A program made the position numbers and the translations under genes. From Anthostomella pinea (lineage: Eukaryota; Ascomycota; Sordariomycetes; Xylariales; Xylariaceae), in the NCBI GenBank assembly GCA_963556695.1, contig CAUWAG010000013.1:62001-126000 (forward strand): a stretch of DNA of 64,000 nt. The letters run 5' to 3'. Shown piece by piece: positions 42,976 through 52,075 of the stretch (position 1 is the stretch's first letter; each line of letters opens with the position of its first letter). The notes beneath the pieces were generated by a model, which searched no databases, was not told the origin of the DNA, and saw only the letters and a list, made by a program, of their open reading frames with translations.

Positions 42976-43236
42976 ATGAATATTATACTAAAACTTTTTT
43001 TGATAGGGATCTTAGGATTTATATTAAATAGAAACAATTTTATATTATGTTTATTTCCATTGAAATAATGCTTTTGGCTATAACATTTTTTAATATTGGT
43101 AAGTTCACTTAACATTGATGATATAATTGACCAAACTTATGCTATATATATTATAGCAGTAGCAGGAGCAGAATCTGCTATAGGTTTTTGTATTCTAGTG
43201 GCTTTCTATAGGTTAAGAGGAAGTATTGCAATATAA
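42976..43236 (+). pseudogene. nad4L: nad4L (NADH dehydrogenase subunit 4L), frame-broken, in NUMT
   Basis: Starts MNIILKLFLIGILGFILNRN as in functional nad4L, then loses frame. One base is missing near 43048 (ATTATGTTT where a further A is expected), and an extra T occurs near 43090 (ACATTTTTTAAT). After the second indel the proper frame returns: VSSLNIDDIIDQTYAIYIIA, then [20 protein letters not shown], to TAA at 43236. Two compensating indels in an 87-codon gene fit loss of selection in the nucleus, though homopolymer sequencing errors could mimic this. Confidence 0.88.
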
Positions 43237-43244
43237 TACCAATA

Positions 43245-44584
43245 ATGTATTTAAGTATAATAATTTTACCTTTATTAGGATTTATAGTGTCTGGCTTTTT
43301 TGGTAGAAAAGTCGGGGTAAGTGAAGCACAGTTTATTACATGTTTTAGTGTAATAGTTACTACAATATTAGAAGCAATAGCTTTTTTTAGAGTAGGATTT
43401 AATAATGTACCGGTCTTAATAGAATTATTTAGATGAATAGATAGTGAATGATTTAATATTATATGAGGTTTTGAATTTGATAGTTTAACAGTATCTATGT
43501 TAATACCTGGTTTAATTATAAGTTCTTTAGTCTATATTTACTCTATAAGTTATATGAGTAACGATCCTCATATACAAAGATTCTTTAGTTACTTAAGCTT
43601 ATTCACTTTCATGATGATTATTTTAGTAAAAGCCAACAACTATTTATTAATATTTGTAGGATGAGGAGGTGTAGAGGTTTGTTCATATCTTTTAGTAAGT
43701 TTCTGATTTACTAGAGTTGCCGCAAACCAAAGTTCTATTTCGGCATTTTTAACGAATAGGGTAGGTTATTGCTTTTTAACGATAGGTATGTTTGCTATTT
43801 TATAATCTTTAGGTAATTTAGATTATGCTACAATCTTTTCATTAGCTCCATACATTAATAAAAATGTGATTACTATTATAGGTATATGCTTATTAATAGG
43901 TGCTAAAGCTAAAAGTTCTCAAGTAGGTCTTCATGTTTGATTACCCATGGCTATAGAGAGTCCTACACCGGTTTCTGTATTAATACATGCAGCTACTATG
44001 GTAACTGCTGGTGTATATTTACTAATACGTTTATCTCCTTTGATAGAATATAGTTCTACTGTTTTATTATTATGTTTATGATTAGGTGCTATTACAACTG
44101 TCACGGCGAGCGTACTGAGGAGCTGGGACATGGCCGGCAGCAAGCAGCTATTACTCTATTGACGAGAATATCAAGACTAGAGAGGAAAGGAAGAGAGAGA
44201 GAGAGATAGGTACAGTGGGAGGTTGCCCCTTTAAGGGGATCCTCTGGTCAGATCCTTCCCCTATTAGGAGGTATCCACTTGTCATGTGGGAAGGTCTGTG
44301 CAGGCCGCCACAGCCGTCACAACAACTGGTTTTAGCTCTCTTATTGGATTATTTCAACAAGATATTAAAAAAGTTATAGCTTATTCAACAATGTCACAAT
44401 TAGGTATGATGGTTATAGCAATAGGTTTATCTTCATATAATGTAGCTCTATTTTTTTTTAGTAAATCATGCTTTTTATAAAGGGGCATTATTTTTAGGTG
44501 CTGGAGCTGTTATTCATGCAGTGGCGGATAACCAGGATATCAGAAAATATAGAGGATTAATTGCATTTTTACCTTTAACATATT
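43245..44584 (+). pseudogene. nad5: nad5 5' part (NADH dehydrogenase subunit 5), LTR-interrupted, in NUMT
   Basis: Starts [20 protein letters not shown], with Trp codons written TGA throughout. Family hallmarks include [37 protein letters not shown] and, past the [26 protein letters not shown] replaces an expected Trp codon near 43803. An extra T in a run near 44455 shifts the frame before [16 protein letters not shown]. The sequence breaks off after LIAFLPLTY, so the C-terminal portion is absent. The solo LTR occupies 44099-44321 and, with one target copy removed, the frame is continuous across the site. Confidence 0.92.
44099..44321. mobile_element. short solo LTR (223 bp) inserted in the NUMT, with 5-bp target duplication
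   Basis: Begins TGTCACGGC and ends GCCGTCACA, imperfect terminal inverted repeats with TG...CA ends. It is flanked by ACAAC at 44094-44098 and 44322-44326. Its GC-richer composition stands out from the AT-rich host. A GA-rich run lies near 44200 and a hairpin-like GGGGATCC...GGATC-type segment at about 44237-44263. No internal retroelement genes remain. Its ends resemble those of the 488-bp LTR at 31891, but the bodies differ. Confidence 0.87.
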
Positions 44585-47500
44585 TGGGCTAGCTCGGCCT
44601 AGAAAGCGGCCGCCCTGGCATCACACGAGGTCTTCTTACGCAACTCTCGGCAACTATAGCAATGAGCCAGGATCTCGGCAGACAGGCTCGAGGCGGCTTG
44701 TGGCGCTAAGCACCGCCCTGAAAATCTCGAATCGCGGTACATATGGAACAGTCTCGTCAAAACTTGTCTTCCACGGCATCGCCGGTGCACTGAATGGCAT
44801 AGGTCTGTGATTGTTTGGCGGGTATAAGAAGATCCTCCATGTCCTGCGAGTACTGGGCAGCTTGACTGCTGGGGGCAGAGGTGCTTATGACGACATGATC
44901 ATACAACCGTGATTATGACGATGATCCGGCACATCGCAGTATACGCCTAACGGGCAGGGCGGTAGATCTACCGGGCGAGTGGGACAGGCAGGGTTGAAAC
45001 CCCGTATAATGGGGTCCGGCTAGAGCTTAGGGGTCTCTGCGGGTACGGCATTACTGCCCTTCAGCTTGGTCAGGACCACAATAACAGCCTCGCCGGCCTC
45101 ATTAGCCCCATCCAGCTGTTTATTCGAGCCGAGGCAGGTTTCAGGGCTGAAAATGCGCAAGTGTTCTTCCGGGACAACTTCTCCATGAACTACGAATCAT
45201 TCGTTAATGACCACAGTCACTCGATCTGGACGGGGCGAACCCAAGCGCCCATGTGTATGAATCGGATCAAAACTCAAAATCCGCCCTGCCTACCTGACCA
45301 CCGAACCGAGCAAAGCGTCTCCGTGCTCCGTGGAACATTGTCGGAGGACTTCGACGCCATTCTTGGGCCACGAATACGAAGTCGCCTCCCAAACTTCTGG
45401 GACTCTGTCCGCCTGGGGTCGCGATGGATTGACCTGTCCTCATGCCTTGAAGGAGACGGAATGAGTGACATATACTACAAGTGGCCAAGCTCAAAGGAAC
45501 AGTCCATTATTGATGACCGAATCCCGTCTTGTATCGCAACGAACACGAACAATCAGACGCGATAGCGTCTTTGTTAATGAGTCAAAGGTGAAGTTGCCTT
45601 TTAACTCTCGGACGCTGCCTTTCTGATCATGATTGCTCGGGCTGGAGTTGTTACATGATACAAAGGTGAAGTTGCCTTTTGACATTCGAACTTATATTTC
45701 TGATCATGATTGCGCGGGGTTGAGGTTTCCCGGGGAACTCTCGGCTTCCCAGTGACATAGCTGTCAGAACTCAAACACCCGCATAGCCGCCCACATACAG
45801 CTGCATTGAAAGGTACCGAAGTGCTGTAGCAATGCTAGTTCCAGGGACAGGAAGCATGCTCTCTCCAGTCATGGCATCTTGAAATGGTCTTCAGAAGATA
45901 CCGTTATAATACCCATAATCCGTAGGACCTTCCATGACTCGCGTACCTCGGCGGGCTGGATGTGGGAGACGGCGGAACGGCCGAGATCCGGTTCCCATAG
46001 ACGGGCACACTAATACCTGGTACTCAGTATCGCAACCGAATCCGTTCTGCCCACCAGGTATTAAGTATGTACCCAAGCTAATTTGAATGACAGCAAAAGC
46101 TCAACGGTCATCCCCAAAACCGGGCTCCCGTGTGGGCGGCGATTGATTGTCCCTTCCGATGCAAGTTTATGCCATCCTCGGACGGCAAGCTATCCGTTGC
46201 CGGTCAACTCTAACAAGCGCGCCGGTGTGGTTGATTGTGTCCATCATTGGGATTCCAAGACCAACCACGGAGATTAGAGCGGTCTAGTCCTGATTTTATG
46301 ACGCCAGCTTCGTAGCATGCATTCCACCCTTTGGGCCTAAAGTCGAGACTCGCGACTCCGAGTCCCGAGAGACCTGCCCAAGATACAGGATCAAATTTTG
46401 AGGTGGAGCCTGTGTTGCAAGATCGGCCGAATTCGAACAATAAATATCTAGACCTTTGCAATCTTCTACCCCGGATCATGGCATCGAACCGAGCATACTG
46501 GACTTGCGCACAGACAGCTTTTATGAAAACATGCTATCAGAGCACGCCGGAATCACTGTAGTCATTTTATTGGTAGTCGATCCGCATCGCATATGTCATC
46601 AAACCTTCCCCAAGATCTCCACGTTCGACATTACTCGCCGGAACGCTGACTAGGGCATGCATTGTAGGCTTGGCCAAACTCAAAGAAGCCCCTTGCTGGC
46701 CTTGGTCAATCTAGCCCTGACCATAGACCCGATCTGAATTCGATTCGCTTATGATTACCCGAAGGTGAACCTCGGCTTGAACCGTACTTGGTTATTAGGG
46801 ATACAAGACTATCTTATGTAATCGTCGCTATTGCCTTCGCCTGCATACCTCATGCCTCATGTAGCAAGCACACTTCCCCTATCCAGGCGGTTATGAGTGG
46901 GATTCATTATGGTTGGGCATGCTGATGTGATATCAGCGAAGAGTAGAGTTCTCAAGTTTGCAACCAGCTGTCCGCTCGTTTCAATCACATTAAAATCCAG
47001 ATTCGTGGTTTGACGAGAACATGTGGAAGGGGGTTTGTGAGGATAGTCTATAGACACTAACGAATCTGTGAACCGCAGGTACGAAGCATGCGGATGCGCG
47101 AGAGCCACCCAACACTGCACCAACTCTGGGAAGCAGTCAGACTGAGCAGGGCCCGGGGTGTACCGTTGAGGTTTTGAGCTCTGGATTACTGTGGTAATTT
47201 CCCTGGTAGGTATTTTAAGCCGCCAAGAGCCTCCGTCCTGTTTGTCCTGCTGTCAGCTGTCAGAAACGGCCGCCAGAAACGGGATCGTGATGGCGGCATG
47301 TGGTTTCTGCGGTTTCATCTAATTCAGCGGGCTCGGAACTCGCACAGAATAATCTGCCCTGGACAGGGCCAAGCACTCCTAAGTTTCAATAGCTGAGATT
47401 CGACATTCACGTGGGTGGTGTAGGCGCGTCTCGCTGTCCCCTTTCTCCACACTTTCTATCTGCTTGCATGGCGAGTTTCCTATTGGTGCATTGCGCTGAC

Positions 47501-48343
47501 GTGCAACTTGCGGCTGAGCCTGGCAAGTCAGCTGCTTACTAGTGATGCTTCTTGGCCATCTGATAGTTCATTGACCCATGGCTTGGCCTGCAAGAAGAGA
47601 ATGGCATGAAAAGTCTGGTAACTTGGCGAGTTAGATTCGTCCAGGGGCTTGTGCCTGTTTGAGACACGGGCCGATGTCGACCTTCAAGTGAGAAGTCACT
47701 CCAGACACTACCTCATCTATCGGTATGTAGGATTTTACGGCTTTACGTAAGTTAGGAATAATGGTATCAGCTTATTCTCACGCTCGATTCTGTCTTTGTA
47801 GCCTTGCAGGCATTACGAGGATTAGCATGTTGAAGCTGCACAAGTGCCTCGCAGTAATGTCACACTCCCCTGATAGCGTACCAGGTTTGGCTCGGTGGTG
47901 GCAAGTCCGACACCATGGGCCATGTCTCACACTGACGACAAGTCACAAACGCGCATGGCGGTGGGAGCGAAGGATCAGAAGGATTTAGAGGACCAAACTC
48001 TGTTAACGTCAGCCTAGAAGTGAGCAGTAGGGAGGCATAAAGGAGATCAGATCATACGCCACGGATAATTCAAAATCATTCACCGAGGGAACATACGAGT
48101 TGCGCATATATATACGGTAGAGTACCACCGATCCCGATGGCCGCGTTACAGCGAATAGGATGTCCGGAATCCTGATCGATGCCTCCTGCCTAGCTGACGG
48201 CTTACAGGGGCTCGTTTATATCGGCGCCATGTTGCGACAAAGAACCCAGATAAAGGACAAGTCAGCGAGCACGTTCGCGCGGACTCTCCATAAGGAACAC
48301 ATTCGCCTCGGCCAACTCACCCGTAGCTGACACCAAAACGACC
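44585..48343. other. 3.8-kb gene-free region right of the NUMT
   Basis: No conserved gene is recognised. ORFs up to 134 codons occur (45161-45565), but without domains. An imperfect direct repeat lies at 45583-45728. The region is probably relic or heterochromatin-like DNA up to about 47.2 kb. The last few hundred bases (including a TATATATA tract near 48106-48114) form the promoter of the acyltransferase gene. Confidence 0.5.
45583..45728. repeat. imperfect tandem direct repeat, period about 78 bp
   Basis: CAAAGGTGAAGTTGCCTTTT starts at 45583 and again at 45661. CTGATCATGATTGC recurs at the same offset in each unit. The middle part is diverged, so the duplication is old. Confidence 0.75.
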
Positions 48344-49702
48344 ATGACCAACATACACCCATCGTGGAAACAAGTCGGGGACCATTTCGAACAGGAATAT
48401 GGATTTCAGGAGCAGCTCTACGCGAACATCGCCGTGCCCCCGGGGCAACGAGGCCTCTTCCTCGGCGGGAGCTACGTGAGCTTCAAATACACCGGAGCAG
48501 AGAAAGACGTCACGCCCCTGTTCCGACAGGCATGGGTGCAGATGCGACACCGGTATCCCGCGATCGCGGCCTCGGCGACGAAGCGTGGCAAAGTCTACAA
48601 ATCCCCTAACAAGAAAGAGCTAGAGGAATGGTTGGAGCACACCTTCAAAGTCAGTCCAGAAAAGACCAGTGCAGAGCTCTTCCGGGACATGAGGAAGACG
48701 ACGCACGTGACGCTCAACTACCTACCAGAGTGCAACGAGCTCTTCATGCAGTCGGAGCACCTTCATCTGGATGGCGGTGGGGTCATGTGTCTCTGGGACG
48801 ACTTCTTCCAAGCGGTTGTTGCGCCAAAAGAGGTCGTGTTTGGAGACGAAGTCCCGAGACTGCCTCCAAGGTCGGACGATCTTCTGGATCTAAAGGAAAA
48901 AACACCGGGGCGAGGACAAGAAGTCGCCATGTCCATGCTGGCGCCACTGGACGTCGGAGAAGGCGAAGCCATCTGCATGCCCGTGGACGTCACGCGCGCC
49001 CCTTCACGGTGCTTCACCGCCGAATACAAGTTTGACCTGCGCACCTCGACCGCCATCCTGCAGGCGTGCAAGAACAGGCAGGTCACCGTGACGGCCGCGT
49101 GGCACGCCGCCATGGCCATCGCGACCCGGAACGTCCAGGCCGGCGTCACGGGGCGCCCGGGCACCAAGTTCGCGGGCTTCACCAACTTCAACCTCCGGGG
49201 CTACTTCCCCAAGTCCGCGGACTCGTACACGGGGACGGTGGGGAACCACTACACGATCCTGCCCTTCGTCGTCGAGCCGGAGGCGTACTCGTTCGACGAG
49301 ACGGCGCGCCGGCTGACGGCGTTCTACCGCCGGGGTCTCAATGGCCAGCCCGACATCTGGGCTGCGCTGCAGCCGATGATTGAGACGGTGTTTCCTGACG
49401 TCACCGCCCCATTGACGGACACCACGCCGGCGGTCTCGAGCTTGGGAAACATCAGCCAGTTCATCCGGACCAAGTACGGGTCTGAGTGGGAGATCAGGGA
49501 TGTGTGGGCGGCTGACACTGTCACGGGTCCCTGGATCGACTGCTTTCTCTGGGCTTGGAGGGACAAGCTGGTCATTTGCAGCTCCTACAACACCGGTTTC
49601 TATACCCCTGGAGACGTCGAGGGGTTCAATGAGAAGATCGCATACGAGTTGATGCAAGGACTGGGCTTGTATGACCAGCCGCCCATTAGCCGGCTGATCT
49701 AG
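48344..49702 (+). CDS. HXXXDG acyltransferase (chloramphenicol acetyltransferase / condensation-like fold)
   Basis: A single-exon protein of 452 residues starting MTNIHPSWKQVGDHFEQEYG. It has the acyl-transfer motif HLHLDGGG (His139, Asp143, Gly144). A second structural landmark is the NFNLRGYFPKSADSYTGTVG segment at about residue 285, and FYTPGDVEGFNEKIAYELM closes the fold. This pattern belongs to the fungal condensation-like acyltransferases that esterify secondary metabolites, such as the Tri3-like group, but no synthase gene is near, so substrate and pathway are unknown. The DFGWG motif of plant BAHD enzymes is not seen. GC content at third positions is high. No defects are visible. Confidence 0.78.
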   Translation: MTNIHPSWKQVGDHFEQEYGFQEQLYANIAVPPGQRGLFLGGSYVSFKYTGAEKDVTPLFRQAWVQMRHRYPAIAASATKRGKVYKSPNKKELEEWLEHTFKVSPEKTSAELFRDMRKTTHVTLNYLPECNELFMQSEHLHLDGGGVMCLWDDFFQAVVAPKEVVFGDEVPRLPPRSDDLLDLKEKTPGRGQEVAMSMLAPLDVGEGEAICMPVDVTRAPSRCFTAEYKFDLRTSTAILQACKNRQVTVTAAWHAAMAIATRNVQAGVTGRPGTKFAGFTNFNLRGYFPKSADSYTGTVGNHYTILPFVVEPEAYSFDETARRLTAFYRRGLNGQPDIWAALQPMIETVFPDVTAPLTDTTPAVSSLGNISQFIRTKYGSEWEIRDVWAADTVTGPWIDCFLWAWRDKLVICSSYNTGFYTPGDVEGFNEKIAYELMQGLGLYDQPPISRLI

Positions 49703-50071
49703 GGACGGTCCGAATGAAATGGGTTCCACGGGAGCGGTGCGACATGCGAAGACAAAGAATCCCTGTAGTATCAGTTTCACCATCATAATAACATCCGTCC
49801 CTTCCGTCTCGGTTATACCGTCGGCCATCTCAGGGTACTCTGGGGGTCCATACGAGAGCCCTTGTGATTGGTGACTTATTTTCATGAGGACCGCGAAGAT
49901 AATGGGTAGGAAGCCTTTATTCGCGTCCTGATCAGCAAGTGAGGAAATGCTTTCAAAAGACGCGAGGAAACTGGTTTATATTGGAAGGAGCACGCAGCTC
50001 ACACAAATGTGAAGATCTGAAATTTACAATTAGGCTAGATACTAGGTACGGATTTGGAGATCTTCCTCTGG
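49703..50071. other. intergenic region between convergent genes
   Basis: 3' flanks of the acyltransferase (+) and the acidic protein (-). Nothing else is recognised. Confidence 0.5.
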
Positions 50072-50752
50072 TCAATATTGTCGAAGATGGTCATTGATGG
50101 CATCGGCAAGCCCGTCGCTAAGCCAGTCGATATTGTTTCTAGCTTCCTCTGCAGTTTCGTCAAGGATATCATCTCCCAATGCATCAAAGGCGAGCTTTGC
50201 CTCTTCCGCGGCCCTGATGAGTTTGATGTGAGCCTCGATAGCGTATCGCAGGTTGCCATTTATCGCGGCGTGATGGACATTGCTTTTGTGGAACTCTGTC
50301 CATTCGCGCGAAGTGCAGATGCCCTCAATATCATCATCGTCCTCTTTTACATCCTCCGCGGGAGCAGAACTAGTAGGCATGGGTGCCACTGCCGTGCTGC
50401 TCTTCCTTGGACTCACAGTCTTGGTTGCAGCCCAAAAAGGGGTTGACTCCGTCTGAGGCTTCGCCAGGTTCCTCTGGGTGTTGTAAAGCTTGCTTCTTAC
50501 CTTCTTGAGGATGAGCTTCTTGACATTCTCTCCAGCACTCGTCTTGATTTGCTCGTAGCCATGGGAGTCTAGTTGCTCCAGCAAACTCTCTTGATCGCTG
50601 TAGATGTCGGCTCTGCTGTTGACGTGCTCCTCGAACATCTTGTTGTGAGCGGGCGTCCACATGAACCGTTTGGAGGAGGTCAAATCTCTCGCCGGCGTAC
50701 CGAAGAGAAGTGAGTTCTTACTTCGTCGAGAGGCGCGTGTTTGGGGTGCCAT
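50072..50752 (-). CDS. hypothetical acidic/helical protein
   Basis: The most likely start is MAPQTRASRRSKNSLLFGTP at 50752, giving 226 residues; the frame stays open further upstream to 50842. A basic N-terminus (TRASRRSK) is followed by TSSKRFMWTPAHNKMFEEHV, a Ser/Pro linker, an acidic run (EDVKEDDDDIEG) and helical C-terminal segments (AIEAHIKLIRAAEEAKLAFD). No family is recognised. Composition suggests a nuclear or chromatin-related protein, but this is only a guess. The length and clean frame make a real gene likely. Confidence 0.55.
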   Translation of the reverse strand: MAPQTRASRRSKNSLLFGTPARDLTSSKRFMWTPAHNKMFEEHVNSRADIYSDQESLLEQLDSHGYEQIKTSAGENVKKLILKKVRSKLYNTQRNLAKPQTESTPFWAATKTVSPRKSSTAVAPMPTSSAPAEDVKEDDDDIEGICTSREWTEFHKSNVHHAAINGNLRYAIEAHIKLIRAAEEAKLAFDALGDDILDETAEEARNNIDWLSDGLADAINDHLRQY

Positions 50753-51071
50753 CTTGATTGGGTTGGGTTTGTATTGGTGGTTGGTTTGGATAAGTTTGGA
50801 TGATGTGTGAGGGAAACTGAGAGACCTTTGAATCAGCTGCAATACTTATACAGAGAGCCTGGTACCCGTATTATGCACCTTGACAAGGTGGTTATTACGA
50901 ACAGAAGCTTGGTTATCGCAAGAACAAAGGCGTAAGGGGCGCAAAGTCGCGGGGTACCTTTGTTCTGTCAGCTTAATACAATGCTGTTGTCATTTTCTTT
51001 CAATCTCACCTGAAGAAACTTTGTTCCCAATCAGGGCACGACAGTGGCATATCGAAGCAGATGAGCCATCT
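50753..51071. other. intergenic region
   Basis: Upstream flank of the acidic protein gene and 3' flank of the DUF218 gene. No feature seen. Confidence 0.45.
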
Positions 51072-51725
51072 CTATGGTAGATGGCTATCATAACCTGCAC
51101 GAACGAGTCGCTGGGCCGCTTGCCATACCCCATCGGGGATATCCTGGGGGATCTGGAACCCCTTCGCCGGGTAATCGCGAATGCGTATCAGATCGCCAAC
51201 AGCTATGTTGATGACCAGATCCTGCGGGTTTTCTTCGTTGGGATAGTCTTTCCACGAGAGTTGTGGCGATGTAACTGAGATGTCGGTGCTTTCGTCAGGC
51301 CACTGACGCTTGAATGTCGCAAAAGTGCGTCTTTCCATATACGGCTTCTGGACGAGGATGAATGAGCGGAGCAGCAGACCCTTCTTCTGCAGCAACGTGT
51401 ACGCGAATCGCACATTCTCGCCTGTGTTGGTAGAGAGCGGCTCCACGATGATTCTCGCCCGAGGGACACCCATCTGGAGAGCGATGTCGGCGAATACCTC
51501 GGCTTCGGGCTTGCTGAAACGGCCTTCGGTCAGCTTGCCAGATCCACCCGAGAATATGAGATAGTCGCCATAGCCGTCGAGAAACAGCGCGGCGGCGCGT
51601 TCGGCGACGCGGGTGTCTAGGCTGCAGAGACAGAAGACAGCGTCGACCTTGCGATGGAGGGTCATGTGCAGCTGGTGATAATCATAGAGGAGCTCAGCGT
51701 CACGCGAGACTTCGGGTGGTGCCAT
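51072..51725 (-). CDS. DUF218 (YdcF/ElyC/SanA-like) domain protein
   Basis: A 217-residue protein starting MAPPEVSRDAELLYDYHQLH at 51725; a longer upstream frame exists, but this start fits the family. The DUF218 fold is visible: KVDAVFCLCSLDTRVAERAA near the start, FSGGSGKLTEGRFSKPEAEV, the conserved EPLSTNTGENVRFAYTLL, and the QKPYMERRTFATFKRQWP segment. Bacterial relatives act in envelope metabolism and bind nucleotides weakly; fungal members of about this length are uncharacterised. It has no signal peptide or membrane helix, so a soluble cytosolic protein is likely. Intact single exon. Confidence 0.85.
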   Translation of the reverse strand: MAPPEVSRDAELLYDYHQLHMTLHRKVDAVFCLCSLDTRVAERAAALFLDGYGDYLIFSGGSGKLTEGRFSKPEAEVFADIALQMGVPRARIIVEPLSTNTGENVRFAYTLLQKKGLLLRSFILVQKPYMERRTFATFKRQWPDESTDISVTSPQLSWKDYPNEENPQDLVINIAVGDLIRIRDYPAKGFQIPQDIPDGVWQAAQRLVRAGYDSHLP

Positions 51726-52075
51726 CACTCCTGGACCCTTCACACGATGGCGGTTGTCGGTAGATTGAGATGGAACGAAAGACGAAGTGCATTCCCAGGG
51801 ATAGCTCACTGGACCTGGTCACTCCGAAGATACTGGGGATTTCCAGGGCTTGAGGAGGTTAGGTATGGATGACAGCGTTCCAAGCAGCGGGCATGGATGA
51901 TGGACGGCATAGCATCCTGCGAGGTCGGAAACGCCCCACGGCCTTATCTCCAAGACCAACGGCCCACTGCGGGATCTAGATTACCGGTACTTAGTTGGTA
52001 TCTATCAATCTGATAAGATCTTTCCTTCCTCCCCCATCTTTCTGCTAGAGTAACGCATGTGATGACTCTGCCGTG
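51726..52075. other. divergent intergenic region, DUF218 gene / ferric reductase
   Basis: About 350 bp between divergent starts, presumably holding both promoters. GATAAG occurs near 52012. No other feature is seen. Confidence 0.45.

Larger units (their letters stand above)
41270..44584 (+). other. NUMT: nuclear copy of mitochondrial DNA (cox2 end to nad5)
   Basis: An AT-rich block, in contrast to nuclear flanks of balanced composition. It reads in order the cox2 3' end, a 90-codon ORF, a spacer, trnR(ACG), nad4L and the first part of nad5, all on one strand and in the order typical of Sordariomycete mitochondrial genomes. TGA codons must be read as Trp. Frame damage in nad4L and nad5, a nonsense codon, and a nuclear LTR insertion show it is a decaying nuclear copy. 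Both edges are abrupt. Without its LTR it is about 3.1 kb. Confidence 0.93.

Noticed and set aside
41270..44584. Mitochondrial contamination or assembly chimera as the explanation for the AT-rich block
   Set aside because: The block carries frame-breaking indels, a nonsense codon and a nuclear LTR with target duplication, none of which fit a functional organelle genome. Long-read proof is still lacking.
45161..45565. 134-codon ORF right of the NUMT
   Set aside because: No recognisable domain, and the surroundings look like relic DNA; not enough to call a gene.
49004..49885. 293-codon antisense ORF across the acyltransferase
   Set aside because: It is a high-GC shadow of the acyltransferase coding sequence, with an Arg/Val-rich low-information translation.
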